Below, piece after piece: positions 50,242 to 63,731 of a DNA stretch of 64,000 bases; position 1 is the first letter of the stretch; each line of letters starts with the position of its first letter. Location: the NCBI GenBank assembly GCA_028023455.1, contig JAQFVV010000031.1:3968001-4032000 (forward strand), read 5' to 3'. The stretch is from Epiperipatus broadwayi (Eukaryota; Onychophora; Udeonychophora; Euonychophora; Peripatidae). Both the position numbers and the translations under genes were made by a program. The notes below the pieces were generated by a model. That model ran no database searches. It saw only the letters and a program-made list of their open reading frames with translations, and was not told where the DNA came from.

Positions 50242-53200
50242 GTAAAATCTTTGTAATTACAGTGATTGTTGTCCTGTTTACATAATCAAATTAAATGAGG
50301 ATTTTTTTTCTAATCTATTTTATTCACATATTGTAGTCTCCCAATCATTTTTACTTTGATTTTAATTTTCTTCATTAAAAAAAAAAAATCTATTCCATTT
50401 GAAGTTGGGCCTCATTTGCTATCTATGGTTCATCAATGAAATGTATCACTATCTGGGTTTTTCAATTTTAGTCAATATAAAGTGATTCATGATTTATGAG
50501 GCAGAAAGGACTATCTAGTGACCTAAATATGAATGAAGACTTTAAGTTTTTTTATGCATCATCATTTGTCACATCATCTGGAATCTTTTATATTTTAATG
50601 AAAATAATAATGATGATGTACTTGGATGTGGTGATGATAGATGAAGTAAAATAATAAATAATGGTTTATTTGAGTAGTAGATCTATAATTCTAAACAATT
50701 CATGTTATAGTTATATCCTAGACCAGTACAGTGACCATAACAATATGATTGCTGTATCATTAGTGTATTCAATTTTCTTGACTATATGGATTAACCATAT
50801 AATCAGCTGTATTATTTATGCATATTCAAGTTAATAAATCAGGGGACAAAAGTCTTTAATACATTTTAAATATGTATGTATTAATGATTATTAATCAATG
50901 TATAATATAAATAATCATAAATTTAATATATGAAATAATCCTTTAGTAAGATCAATATAAAATGTCATATTTTCTTTTAATTTTTAAAACTTCAACACAC
51001 ACTCCTATTTTACTTTAAACAATTTAAAATCTTCCCTTTTAATATATTTGACTCAACTATTTGTGTAAAATTCTTCATCTATATATATATTCTACTGGAT
51101 AATACTCATATAGTTAAATAAAACAAATCGGTGCATTATAAAATTTGTTGATTTTTGTCTAACATATATAAATATTGACTCCATGCACATATTCGGATTT
51201 ATATATTAATCAAATAATATTATCTTCATAAAATTGAAAAATAATTATTTGATTTAATATAAATAACTAAAAGGAAGATTTGCATATTTTTCTACATTGT
51301 TGAAATCATTCATTATTACAGCATTTTGCTAGATGATGAAATTATTTTTCAAAGTATTTTCTCTAGTAAAATAACTTTTTTCCTACTCTAAATATATTTT
51401 CTAAATAAGTTTTGACCAGTGTGAATGAGTTTCCTTTAGTTATATAGTTTTCCCCCTCTAATGTAAATATATTTTTTTCCAATGTACCAAAATATGTCAA
51501 CAATTGTACATATAACTGAAAAAATCTATACGTAAAAATGTCAAACTTAAATAAAGTTCCATATTTTCTTAGATGCATAGGTGATATTTTTTATGATAAA
51601 GCCATATAATGAAGATAATATTTACTCTTCTTTTGTATTTATGAATAATTTTAATAAAAACATATTTAAAGCAAAATTTTCTAAAGCAGAAATCTATTTT
51701 ATGATATTCTACCAAATGACATAAATAATAAATCTAGAGATAATCACAGCTATCTACAACTTTCATAGTCCATACAACACATTCAAAGATTAATATTCCC
51801 TGATATCAATTTTAAAGAATTAAAAACAATTTGCAATATGAAAATTTTCTCCAGAAAAATAATATGCTTTTATACAATATTTTTTCTATTATTTTAATCC
51901 AATGCTAAAAGTTATATGTAAGTTATGGGATTCATGTGATTTTTTTTGTTTTTATACAGTAAATTTTGAAATATGAGATACCCAATTCATTGTTGAATAC
52001 ACAATTATGAAGCAATCAAAATTTGAAATGCTATTAAAAAAACAGTTATTTGTACATTAATTCTCATTTCCAATAGAAAATCTAATAATAATCACATACT
52101 ACAAAAAGACTTAACATATACAGTTTCTCATTTTATTAAACTAATATTTTTTTTCAAAATTGTCTAATAAAGACATGAATCGGAGTTCAAAAAAGTTGTT
52201 TCAAATATGGATATAAAATCTATCTTGTATGCAAACATGTTGTTACAAAAATGTTTCAAAATAATACCATCAACAATTTTAAATACTATACCCCTAGTAA
52301 TCTCAATTGTAATAGTGAAAATATATTTAATAGAATGCAACAAATGCTTATACTATTATATAGGTGAATTAGTAGACAGACAAATTGCATTAAGATGATT
52401 AATCTTAGATTTATCACTTTTCCATAAAAATGAAGATAAACCAATATTTAATTTATTAAACTACATAACAGATTATTTAACAGTAGAATATTATTATTTT
52501 TTCCCTTCACAAGCAAGAGAAAGAGAAAAAAGGCTTTTTTTATTTCCAAATTTAAGATATTACATTTATATGGCATAATTACAACTTTATATTATCTAAT
52601 TTCATAAGATATTAAAAATAAAATAACATTCACATGCATACACGTGTCTGGCTATGTAGATGCTGTGTCACTCATGATTAGAATTAACAATTATAAGAAT
52701 TTAATTAAATTTATTTTTCTATATTTAAAATGTATTACTTGAATACATCTACCTTTATATAACTTTATATGTACATTTATTCATTTTTTTAAATGTATAA
52801 ATAATTTTAAAGTCATTATATTCTTATTACAGATAATATAGTCTTAAAATGGTTTAAATAAAATAGTTTGAGTATTTTCACAGTTAATAAACATAATTTC
52901 TTGCTAATCATTCAAAATTCAAGACTTTTTACATTTCCTATACTTATTATTTTTTATTTATTTTTTATTTAAACATTCTTTGTAATTTAGTTGTAATTTC
53001 TAATGAAAGCCATTTTTTGGCAAAAATATTAAACATTAAGCTGCACAGATAACTACATATTCTTTAATAATTATTATTTTTTAAATACAAATATCATTAT
53101 ATATGTATGTTAAATCACAATAACCATCCATGGTTTTACTCAAACCAATAAATATTTCAGCAATCCATTTTCAATGTAATAGATTGTTAAAATATTTATT

Positions 53201-54327
53201 GGTTTAATTATAAACATGAAGATTTGTGATAATGTAATTTCATATAATAACCAGTTAGCTATTAGCATTTTAACTCAATTAACTAAATACCACATAAATA
53301 TGTAATAAATAATGTTAATACCCACTATCTATAAAAAATTTAAGATCTTTTAAATGGAAATCTTTCATTTCAGACTATTAATTATATTAGTTATGACAAA
53401 AATGTGTATAATTTCTAGAAGCAGGAGGAAGATTTCCAATTTTATTTGCTAGACATGATTGATTGATGACAGATTGCAAGTATGTTGATTAAGAAAATAT
53501 ATTATTAGGGCTTTTAGAAGTTATATATATACACACAGCCAAGATATTCTATGCACAATTTCTAGTAATTTCAAAAAATCTGCTTATTATGAATTAAAAT
53601 TAATTTCACATTGTATGTGAGAGAGACACATTCTAAATTAACTAAAACATTTGGATTAATATGAATGAAGAATATAAAACACTAATTTTATTACACCATA
53701 AACTGTAATATGGTTTAATTAATTATAATTGCTAAATGATAATTAAAATAATATATTACGAAATTAATAATAGGATAAAAATATTTTTTATTATTAATAC
53801 TACAATTGCTTCTTTATTATAGTAAGCAAATTATAAACTTGAGTGAAAATTTTTTTTCAAGTGGCAATTTATTATCATTGCTAAATAAAAATTAGAAAAT
53901 TGCAAATAAGAAAAAATATATATTTTTAATATTATTTTTATAATTGCATCTTTTCAATAGATCGGTAGAGCAAATAAATTAATAAACATGCTAGTGCAAT
54001 TAAAAATAATTTTTAATTCATCATTTCAAACAATAAGAGAAAACTTTGCACTTATTCTCCTAATCTAGATTTTCAGTTTTTCTTCAAAACAGCAAGGATG
54101 GAAGATATAGAAACAGGGTAATAACTTTTTTAAATACATTATTATTAAGGTATTATGCTGTTTATACAAATGTTATTTAAAAGTTTGTGAGAAATTACTA
54201 TAAAAAAGGAAAGATACAATTAAATATTATTAAAAAATTATCTTTATTTAAACTTTATAAACACATTCAACTGTTAATAATAACACAAAGGTTAGTATAT
54301 TAAATACATCTTATATAAAACCTTTTC
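50242..54327. other. A/T-rich stretch without recognised genes
   Basis: ORFs at 51363-51578 (-) and 52207-52398 (+) have mixed composition but no domain or splice context. No shared repeats were noticed. Confidence 0.45.
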
Positions 54328-54438
54328 AATGCAATTTAATATAATAGAATTTATTTCTCTTTATAGCTCTGATAATGATTGCAGGACAGTTGAAACAGTA
54401 AGCAAGGAGAAATAAATTCTATTATATTAAACTGCATT
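54328..54438. repeat. Inverted repeat with 32-bp arms and a hammerhead-like loop
   Basis: Arms 54328-54359 and 54407-54438 pair with one mismatch. The 47-bp loop contains ctctgataatgattgcagg-acagttgaaacagtaagc. This can be read as a decayed hammerhead: CTGATAA, stem II GATTG-CAGGA-CAGTT, GAAAC, short stem III ACAGT, and a 3-bp stem I GCT/AGC. The G8 position is A, so it would be inactive even if real. It is more speculative than families a-c. Confidence 0.4.
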
Positions 54439-54747
54439 AAAATGTGTTTATGGAAGATATATATAATATTTTATTAATATATAAATCGATGCAGAATAAG
54501 ATAATAAGTGAAAAAGAAATTATAATACTTCCAGAAACTTAGTATGTTATTAACAGTTAAATATATTTTAGAAGCATTTTTAAAAAAAATATTTAATGCT
54601 TAAACTAAATGATAGAAACACTGCAAATATAATTACAAGTAAAATGCCACGATCTTAACATTTTAGACAAACTGAATCACTAATGTTTTATTTATTTTTT
54701 TATTATAAAAGTACAATATAAATATAGGTTTGTGTATTTTATTGCAG

Positions 54748-54961
54748 TGGTAGTGTGACAAACTCAAAAAATAAAGATTTCTGCATCGATGTTCAATCTG
54801 ATACTTCCAGTGCTCAAACATCACATGATCTTCCAACAGCTTTTTTATTAACTTCTTTCTGCTTCTTGTTCTTTATGTATCAATATATCCATGTAACACC
54901 ATTTATAAAACCATTAATCACTAATGCAATCAAATATACCAATATAAAAATTAATCTTTAA
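54748..54961 (+). CDS. Candidate terminal exon, possible tail-anchored protein
   Basis: A strong acceptor (tttgtgtattttattgcag, AG at 54746-54747) opens a frame of 70 codons to TAA at 54959: GSVTNSKNKDFCIDVQSDTS, then SAQTSHDLPT, then a hydrophobic segment AFLLTSFCFLFFMYQYI, then a short basic tail KYTNIKINL. The polar region, single membrane segment and short tail are what a C-terminal tail-anchored membrane protein would look like. An AATAAA-type signal occurs at 55132. No family is recognised and no upstream exon was found. If the acceptor is not real this is a chance ORF. Confidence 0.4.
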
Positions 54962-55569
54962 TATCATATGCAGTAAATGTATATCCGATATTTCTAAACA
55001 TTAAAATTTAGTTATTTAATATTTACAAATAAGATTTATTTAATGTTTCCAGAAATTTGTGATTATTTAAAGACAAATGTAATTAACCAATATATGTTTA
55101 CTGTTATACTTATTATTTGCATGTGATTGTGAAATAAAATACAGAAAACAAAAGGAAAAATTCATCAAAAATATGCATAAATATTTCTAATAAAATTATA
55201 ATGTTCAAGATTAATCATTGCCAATTTATTTGTTGGCATGAATACAAAATTACAGCAGTTATAAATAATGATTAAGGAGAAATCATAAATATATTTATTT
55301 AAAATAGATGGTGTCAAAATAGTGAATGCAAAAAATACTGACACTTGTAAATCAAAGTGTAATAAATATATATATATAATAATTCTAATATTCTCATGGA
55401 TAAATGATAAATTTGTAGTATTATTTCCAGGAGCTTCCATAAAATAAAAATATAATATCTAAATAGCTGACATTTCAGCACTTGTTACTGTACTAAAACA
55501 TTAGCTATTTAGCTATTATATTTTTTTTACATGGAACTCCCAGAAATAATACTATGAATATATATATAT
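54962..55569. other. A/T-rich stretch with local inverted repeat
   Basis: A segment at 55425-55455 (ttatttccaggagcttccataaaataaaaatata-tatct) has an approximate reverse complement at 55500-55550 (agctattatatttttttacatggaactcccagaaataatac). This suggests a small foldback. No gene was seen. Confidence 0.4.
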
Positions 55570-57829
55570 TGTAATGGTCAGATTCGTCTATCTCACTAAC
55601 ACACTGCAGAATTTAAACCCAGACACCGAGCTCAACACTAGGAAGGGCTGATTCCTAGAAATCCTAAGTTCAAATCCAAAGTCTATGCTCCACAGCACCA
55701 TCTATGTGATAACACATCTGATGCTACTAATAATATAACCTTTTTACCAGTGCCGATGGTCAGGGAGAAACGAGAGTCTATACTACAATATAAACTTAGG
55801 TCTGCTAACTAATGTCTATGGAAGGTACAAAATAGATATGTAAAAGTGATGTAGACTGAGATAGTGGTGTGGATCAAGAAAGTAAATAATTAGAATCAAA
55901 ATAAATAATGAAATTCAAAAGATTTATTGGTTTAACAAATATATACACACACTGTTTATGTATGTAAGATAGCAATGTTGAATAATTAAAAATATATGTT
56001 GAAACAAAACATCAGTCAAATTTACATAATGGCTGGTTAATTAATTCTCTATACCTCAGATTAATGCAATAGCATTACAATAATGTGCCTAAGTAAAATT
56101 AATAAAGAGAGTTTGCAAAGATATGCAAGGTGCTTTGAGTAAATATAATAAATTATTGAAATAAAAGATTTGAGATAGTAAAGATTTCAATAAAACATTT
56201 ATTGAACTCAACAATAGAATGGACTGATATTCGTTAAGCTATAGAATAAAGGATATGATTAAGATACACAAATTAATGGAAATAACTAAATTCACATTAA
56301 GGAATCAGTGGTGCTAGTGAGGATTTAATGTAAAGGATGGAGGGTGTGGTATGTTGAAACCACAGAGCTTTGCAAAATAAAATAACTAATCAATAAATAA
56401 GAAAAATGATATATGGGATGGCATATTGCCATAAATCCATTGGAAGTTGTATTACGTGGCAGCCCAAGTCTGAACTCATCCAAATACTTAGTGATTGCTT
56501 GACAACTGTGTAGAATTCCCAGGTGTGACAATTCTAGTACACACTCTAACTGGGAACCAAAGGAAAGAAAAAAAAGGGGGAATGGTCTTAGCCATTTAAA
56601 GCCCTTGAAGGAACAAAGTGGTCTCAAACATCTGATACACCTACCAGAAACACTCAAATAAAGTACATAAAATATTTTAAAAGGACTCATTTTAATTTAA
56701 TAAGGTGTCTAATCAATTCCCAAATATTTATTTTAAGAAAGTCCACACATTCTCGACCTCAAAATTATATGTTTTGGAAATTAATCAAAAGACAATAAAA
56801 CATATTTAAAATGGGGAAATGCATAATTACAGGGTATTATATGAATACAGGAATTAATACACAATTATGCATTTGTATACTATTCACTCATTAACCTTGC
56901 ATATATCCTCACATTATGTTAAAACAAATAGACATATGGATTCTTAAATGCAAAATTATTTAATGATTAAAAGATAGTAAGATAGCCCTTGAATGAGCAA
57001 TTTAATGAGGTATTAAAATAGGACCAATTTATAATTAAAAAGCACTAATCGAAAGCATATTAATTTAACAAAAAGAAAGGGGGTAATTCACTCAATCAAT
57101 GGCCATACTGGCACACCATCATAATAAAAGAAAACAGTTTAACAAATACAAAATATTAACCCCAAGTATAGAGACAGAGCACACTAATTAAGTTACAGAA
57201 ATTTTACAAAAAAAAACATTTTAATAGAAAACAAATTAAATTAGCTATAGCTTATAAGAAGGAATATAATTTCACAAGAGCTCTTGGGTTAATTAGGTTA
57301 CCTCATCAGAAGTAGGGCATTCAAATGCATTTTCATATGGAGACTTTTTAAGTTTCACAGAAGCAGCATTACAAGAATTTGGCAGTAACTTTTGATTCAA
57401 AGTTCACATCTTCAGCAACAGTGGCAGTTTTCAGGGCTTCTTAAGTGAAAGCATCAAATGGCATAATGTGCAGCAGACGGCCATTTCCGAAAAAAAAATA
57501 GTCTTGTTGCCAGATCTACTCTGACATTTTAAATTTCTCATTAAATGCTGGAGTGTGCAATTCTCCAAATACACCTGACTTTAGCTTTTTGTAGTGGAAT
57601 AAATTCTTAACTCTCGGAAAATTCAACTTTTACAAAACAGCTTTTGACTCACAAATATAATTGAAGACTTTAAAATTTACTTGACAACTAATTTCTGACT
57701 TTAATAATAAATTGCTTGAAGAATAATTGCCCACTACTCACTACTTACTTGTTCACATGGCTTGTTAAAATAAAACCAGCCTTATATATATATGAGAGCT
57801 GTACAATAATACTGCCCTGCAGTGTAACA
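55570..57829 (-). mobile_element. 2.26-kb LTR-like element
   Basis: On the minus strand it starts TGTTACACTGCAGGG and ends CTGACCATTACA, i.e. TG...CA with TGTTACA/...TTACA ends. Just inside the start is a TATATATATAAGG box (about 57780-57795), where an LTR promoter would be. No RT, integrase or gag is visible. The longest frame (56690-56325, 121 codons) is Cys/Leu/Phe-rich without a recognised domain. This is probably a solo LTR or a non-autonomous element; the ends resemble those of the 15.3- and 39.1-kb elements, but the interiors do not align by eye. No target duplication was identified. Confidence 0.4.
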
Positions 57830-59003
57830 AACAAACCCCCCAAAAAAGATTTGTTATCTAATCAATGCTGTAATTAAACTTATCTGAACATCCAAAGGAA
57901 TTTAATAAATGTTATAATTAATTTTACTATTGTTAATTACCTTGCAGATATTCGGAATAAAACTTTAATTTCATTTTAGAAAAACCTTCACTAATTAAAA
58001 ATACCTTAAATGGATATTTGCTGTATTTCTTGATAAGCCACTAGAATATATATATTAATTAAAACTATTGTTTTCTTACCAATTTCATTTACTTTTTACA
58101 TAAAATTGATGGCGTGATTTTAAAATTTAGAACAACAACTTATTTACTTCTTTTAATTTTCAATGTTTAAATCTACTTATGAGATGAATATAATTTTATT
58201 TTAAACTAAAACAAATATTACGAATGTAATATCTTTTTTTTATGAATAGATTTAAACATAAATAATTTTAAATAACAAAATATTATTTTAGCTTAAGTTT
58301 TTAAAATGAATATATCACAGTATGCACATAAATATGACCTATATAACCTACTTTTTAAACGAATATCTTTACATGTACATGCACATAATTTATATTAGTT
58401 ATTTATGCTGGGAATTAGGAATATATATATATATATAACATTAGCATTTTATTTATAGTTTAAAATTAGGTAGGATTTTCAGCATATAAGTGCATTACAG
58501 ACACATTACGACACATTGGGGGTTTAACTAAGGTATGAGTGCAGGAAAGATGTGAGAAAAGGTGAAACAAAAATCTGCAAAGCAAATCATACTGTTTCGA
58601 TATATATATAATTTATATACATATGAAGTATTCAAATTCTATATTTGTTCTTATGCATAACAAAATGGCTTCTTTATAACCTAAAGTTGAATGCACTTTC
58701 AATGAAGCTCACCATAATCATATTGTGAAAGTATGTGCACTTTCCCATCAATAACTGTTTTAAAACAATAGATGAATCACATATGCTTTCAAAACCTTTA
58801 TTGATGAGAGAATATATGTAGAGCATGTGTAAAGAATAATTTAATTCCACAATATTTTTTGTGTATATATATATATTGAAATAATATATCCCTTTGAAAT
58901 ATATTTCATTGTTATATAAAGAAATTTTATTAATTTAAAAGTGTGACATCATTAATATCTAAAAATATTGAGTTGTTATTATTAATAATTTAAAGGCATT
59001 ATA
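57830..59003. other. A/T-rich non-coding stretch
   Basis: TA runs occur near 58423-58436, 58601 and 58865. No gene is recognised. Confidence 0.5.
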
Positions 59004-60039
59004 CACCTGGGTCTCGTTTTATGCGATATATGGGTTCCTCAGAAAACATGCGCAAACGTAACTTACATTGAAAAAGGGGGGATGCAGTCTGTGATTTTTC
59101 AAAATTCGCGTAAAAGCAAAGCACCAACATAAAATTACTTTAAAATTCACGCAAAAAAAAAATAAGGAAATAAAATATGACTAATAAAAAATTTCAAATT
59201 TGAAAAAAATTGATACAAGACAAACTTTTTTTAACTATAATATTTAATTTTATTCAAAATAATATATTTTTATGCATAATTTACAGTACAGTATTTACAT
59301 TTTTTTATACATGTTTTAATTATTATAGCTATTTGTTAAAAAACACGTTCGTTTGCAAACAACTAGCGCCAACTTCACACTCATGTTGTAACAGTGGTTT
59401 TCTTGTGACAACGTAATTAGTAATTAATCTTTGAGATGATGTTTTTATTAATTGTTTATGAAACTAACAACTAAAAATTAAATTCTTATTTTTGTCTTTA
59501 ATTTTCAATTCCGTTTAAAAATCAAATTTCACATTAATTTCAAGTCGCAGTAAGTAATTTTTTAATTTTTAATTACAATTAATAATCAGATTTTAATTGT
59601 CAAATTTAATTGTGCCCACTGCTATTACTAACCTTTTAAAAATAAACTTGTGGACACTAAATGATTAATAATTGATTATGTTTTTTTAAAAAAGCAAAAA
59701 CAGAATGTGATTTAAAATGCAAAATTAACACGTACAATGTTTGAACAAATTTACATTATAATCTTGTAAAATTTAATGAGTGTATACATAAAATGTGGAA
59801 ATCATGATTTTAATTTCATTATTGCATAAAATCTTACTATTATAAAGCACTGAAAATATTGAAATTACTAAGATGAAAGTAGAATTCCAATAATGTGCTA
59901 TTACTTTCAATATAATGTAAGTGTGCAAAATTTATTATTTAAAATAATAGTGCATTATCGGAGTTCGACTTCCGGTGAACACGAATCGCGTAACTTCGAA
60001 ATCGTGTTAAATAAGTCCACGTAAAAAGAGACCCAGGTG
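59004..60039. mobile_element. TIR DNA element, copy 1 (1.04 kb, internally deleted)
   Basis: It starts CACCTGGGTCTC and ends GAGACCCAGGTG, flanked by TA (TATA on both sides). Subterminal parts are also inverted in content (gttttatgcgatatatggg / cacgtaaaaagagacc, with acgcg-like patches). TA targets and short TIRs point to a Tc1/mariner-like non-autonomous element. No transposase remains. Compared with copy 2 it lacks about 90 bp near 59365 and about 55 bp near 59460. Confidence 0.8.
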
Positions 60040-60606
60040 TATATAAATTGATTTTATTAAGTGATAATATAAAAAGAAATTCAAGTGTTTAACTTAAAAA
60101 AATAATTTTAAAAAATTAACAATAAGTTTTAAATAATTTTAAAATTGACTGTACAATTATTTAATAACCTACTAGCAAGTAGCCAAAAATGATTTCTTAT
60201 CAAAAAATTTTTTTTGATCATTTGAACAAAATCATAATCAGCTGAATTTAAAAAAAAAACATTGAATTTTAAACTCTCAAAATGAACTTGATAATAAATA
60301 GTTTTAATCTCAAGAATTTGAGAACCAAGACTCAAATGGATAATCTATTTCTTCATGTTTTCATTTATCATAAATAGGACTACCTCATAGTGATCAACTG
60401 CTGCAAAATCATGTTTTTTTTTCTTCACCTTCATTTAGGCCTATCTTCTATATTTGAAATGAATAACCATAATGAAGAGATCATCTATGATATTTATAAA
60501 TTCATGAAAAACATATGTTTATTTATTGGTAAATGAGTTGAAGTGATAAAACAGTTTATAAATCTCTATTAAGTATTTTGTTTAATTTATGATAGTTTTT
60601 TATATA
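60040..60606. other. Spacer between the two TIR elements
   Basis: A/T-rich sequence with no gene. The ORF at 60129-60335 (-) has no domain signal. Confidence 0.5.
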
Positions 60607-61810
60607 CACCTGGGTCTCATTTTACGCGATAGATAGGTTCCTCAGAAAACACGCGCAAATGAAATCACACAAAAATAGACATAACTTACATTGAAAAAGG
60701 GGGGATGCGGTCTGTGATTTTTCAAAATTCGCATAAAAGCAAAGCACCAACTTAAAATTACTTTAAAATTCGCGTGAAAAAAAAATAGGGAAATAAAATA
60801 TGACTAATAAAAAATTTCAAATTTGAAAAAAATTGATACAAGACAAACTCTTTTTAACTATAATATTTAATTTTATTCAAAATAATATATTTTTATGCAT
60901 AATTTCCAGTACAGTAATTTACATTTTTTTATATACGTTTTAATTATTATTGCTATTTGCCCAAAAACATGTTCGTTTGCAAACTAGTAAAAAATCAGAT
61001 TCTCATGTGATGTGATGTGATGTATTTGGCTTCTCCTTAAACGAAGTCAAGAATATCTCAGCAATTATTCTCACAAGAGGAAATACAACTAGCGCCAAGT
61101 TCATTCTCATGTTGTGTTAATGGTTTTCTGTTGACAATGATGATGGTTTTATTAATTGTTTATGAACTTAGACTTATGATAATAAAAAGACATTTATTCA
61201 CCACTGCTGGGAAAAATTTAATTAAAACTAACAACTAAAAATTAAATTCTTATTTTTGTCTTTAATTTTCAATTCCATTTAAAAATCAAATTTCGTTTTA
61301 CATCACATTAATTTCAAGTTGCCCGTAAGTAATTTTTAAATTGTTAATTACAATTAAAAATCAGATTTTAATTTTTAATTGTGCCCACTGCTACTACTGA
61401 CCTTTTAAAAATAAACTTGTGGACACTAAATGATTAATAATTGATTACAATCTTTTTTAAAAAACAAAAACAGAATGTGATTTAAAATGCAAAATTAACA
61501 CGCACAATGTTTGGACAAATTTACATTATAATCTTGTAAAATTTAATGTGTGTATACATAAAATGTGGAAATCATGATTTTAATTTCATTATTGCATAAA
61601 ATCTTACTATTATAAAGCACTGAAAATATTGAAATTACTAAGATGAAAGTAGAATTCCAATAATGTGCTATTACTTTCAATATAACATAAGTGCACAAAA
61701 TTTATTATTTAAAGTAATAGCGCATTATCGGAGGTCGACTTCCAGTGAAACATGAATCACGTAACTTCAAAATCATGTTAAATAAGTCCGTGTAAAAAGA
61801 GACCCAGGTG
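60607..61810. mobile_element. TIR DNA element, copy 2 (1.20 kb)
   Basis: It has the same ends as copy 1 (CACCTGGGTCTC ... GAGACCCAGGTG) with TATA on both sides, and the same orientation. Over shared parts it differs only by scattered substitutions. Extra internal segments are at about 60983-61085 (including tgatgtgatgtgatgta) and about 61172-61228. It could be a more complete family member, with copy 1 a deletion derivative. Confidence 0.8.
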
Positions 61811-62927
61811 TATAAATAATTTTATGCTGATATTAATTATTTTAAATTGTCAATTCTTAAATATTGAATTGATAACTATGTGTGTAATTATCAAAGCTAT
61901 ATGCGAGTAATATTTTTAAAATGTTTTAAATATAATGTTCAAAAATAATATGGATGTAATAAATGATAGTTTATTTTATTTTATAGATGTCATATTTCAA
62001 TACAGATTGTGAAATATATAATCTGTGTTATTTAATGATATTCATAATTTTAAATAATGATTGTTTAAATAGTAATAAATATTTATTTTATATAGAGAGA
62101 ATTTGATTGATACATTATGAAGTGACAGTTGAGATATTATTGATATGTTTATATTGATATTATTGGTTAGTTTCAATTATAAATTCCTATGGCTTCATTT
62201 TAAAATGATTTTGTTTTTATAGTGGATATTTTCTTAATCATGGTTAGTGTTTATATTTTTATAAATAATATGGTTATAATGAAGAATTAATATTTAAATC
62301 TTTTATATATAAAGTTTTAAAAGTAGTTATTTTTATGCCATTACCTAAAATATTGTAGTAAATAGTTAAGTTTATATATAACAGGCATTTCACCCATTGC
62401 TTAATTTTATAATCCTTAGTGAATAGATTACTGTGATACTAAGTATTAAGATAAGGATAGCTTAGTTTGTTTTGGCAATGTCTGAGATTGTTGATCATAT
62501 ATATGTTTGTTGATTTTGATGTATTTTTAGATATTGGTAACTATTACAATGACATTATTGTTATTTTGTTTTTTAATAAATTATTTTGTTTGTTTTTTTT
62601 ATTACTGACTATTACTTGAATTATAAAATACAGAATTTTGATATGCCAAATTAATGGATGTCCAAATGTAACTCATGCTGGGTAAACTTGTTTTTTTTTC
62701 TCAAGATTTATTATTAATTAAAAGAGTTTCACTTTATAATTTACAGCTTCCCAACATTTTTGTGTAATTGTAACTTTGCTACTAAACTTAACTTCTTTCT
62801 TTGATATTTTCTTATATTAATTCTCAATATTAAACTACAATTTGTTATTGGAAAAAAGTCTAAATTTATTATCTAGTGGTGCTTTCTAATAAAGCTACAT
62901 ATGAAACTATTTATCCATTACAATATA
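61811..62927. other. A/T-rich non-coding stretch
   Basis: No gene or repeat is recognised. Confidence 0.5.
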
Positions 62928-63011
62928 TATGACAATAGATGGCGTTATACCAAAAACACCTTCAAGTGTTTGTTTACATAAATGTCAGAGCGAGTATTTC
63001 ACTATCTCTAA

Positions 63012-63066
63012 CTTAATTTCCACCTTCATATCATGATTTCAAGCTATTTGCTATTGTCAGTGAATG
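63012..63066 (-). ncRNA. Hammerhead motif, family c copy c1 (5'-truncated)
   Basis: On the minus strand: CATTCA, CTGACAA, T-AGC-AAATA-GCT-T, GAAA, TCATGAT, A, TGAAGG, then ATTAAG. One stem I pair is lost and the partner of ATTAAG is missing because the inversion breakpoint lies just upstream. The core has G8 changed to A, so it is probably inactive. Confidence 0.65.
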
Positions 63067-63265
63067 ACCTTTGAGGTCTTTCTTGCAATGATATATATTG
63101 CAGAGGCTTCTACTATGTGGTGATGCTGAACTGATATCAGACCCATGTAGCTATCTGGCATGCTATGCTGAGTTTGAAGACATTACGTGTCTAAAAGATT
63201 CACGCTTGCAAGCTGAATAGAAACTGTTTCTTAAACGCTCAGAGTTTGTGTTTTAGATCTAGTTT

Positions 63266-63331
63266 CTTAATCCTGTCCTTCACTGACGATAGCAAATAGC
63301 TTGAAATCATGATATGAAGGTGGAAATTAAG
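63266..63331 (+). ncRNA. Hammerhead ribozyme motif, family c copy c2 (core intact)
   Basis: Distal stem I CTTAAT (63266-63271) pairs perfectly with ATTAAG (63326-63331). Proximal stem I CCTTCA (63277-63282) pairs perfectly with TGAAGG (63315-63320). The core is CTGACGA (63283-63289). Stem II is AGC-AAATA-GCT with a U.U apposition at its base. GAAA is at 63303-63306. Stem III is AUC-AU-GAU, part of the palindrome ATCATGAT. Nucleotide 17 is A (63314), giving an AUA cleavage triplet, allowed but slower than GUC. The two flanking loops of stem I lie where loop-loop contacts occur in natural type I hammerheads. Confidence 0.75.
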
Positions 63332-63665
63332 TTAGAGATAGTGAAATACTAGCTCTGATGTTTATGTAAACAAATGCTTGAAGGTGTTTTTGGTATAACG
63401 CCATCTATTGTCATAAATACAAGCGTATACAAGTTTTTAACTTGTGTTTTTTGTTTTTCATAAATGTACCTTTGGGTCTTTCTTGCAATGATATATATTG
63501 CAGAGGCTTCTACTATGTGGTGATGCTGAACTGATATCAGACCCATGTAGCTATCTGGCATGCTATGCTGAGTTTGAAGACATTACGTGTCTAAAAGATT
63601 CACGCTTGCAAGCTGAATAGAAACTGTTTCTTAAATGCTCAGAGTTTGTGTTTTAGATCTAGTTT

Positions 63666-63731
63666 CTTAATCCTGTCCTTCACTGACAATAGCAAATAGC
63701 TTGAAATCATGATATGAAGGTGGAAATTAAG
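63666..63731 (+). ncRNA. Hammerhead motif, family c copy c3 (G8 mutant)
   Basis: This is identical to c2 in all stems, exactly 400 bp downstream, except that the core reads CTGACAA (63683-63689). G8 is the proposed general acid of hammerhead cleavage, so this copy should be inactive or very slow. Predicted equivalent cleavage position is after 63714. Confidence 0.7.

Noticed and set aside
56325-56690. 121-codon minus-strand ORF, longest non-repeat ORF of the window
   Set aside because: No domain, biased to Leu/Phe/Cys/Ser, no start context or splice support, and it lies inside a presumed LTR-like element. Kept only as a note there.
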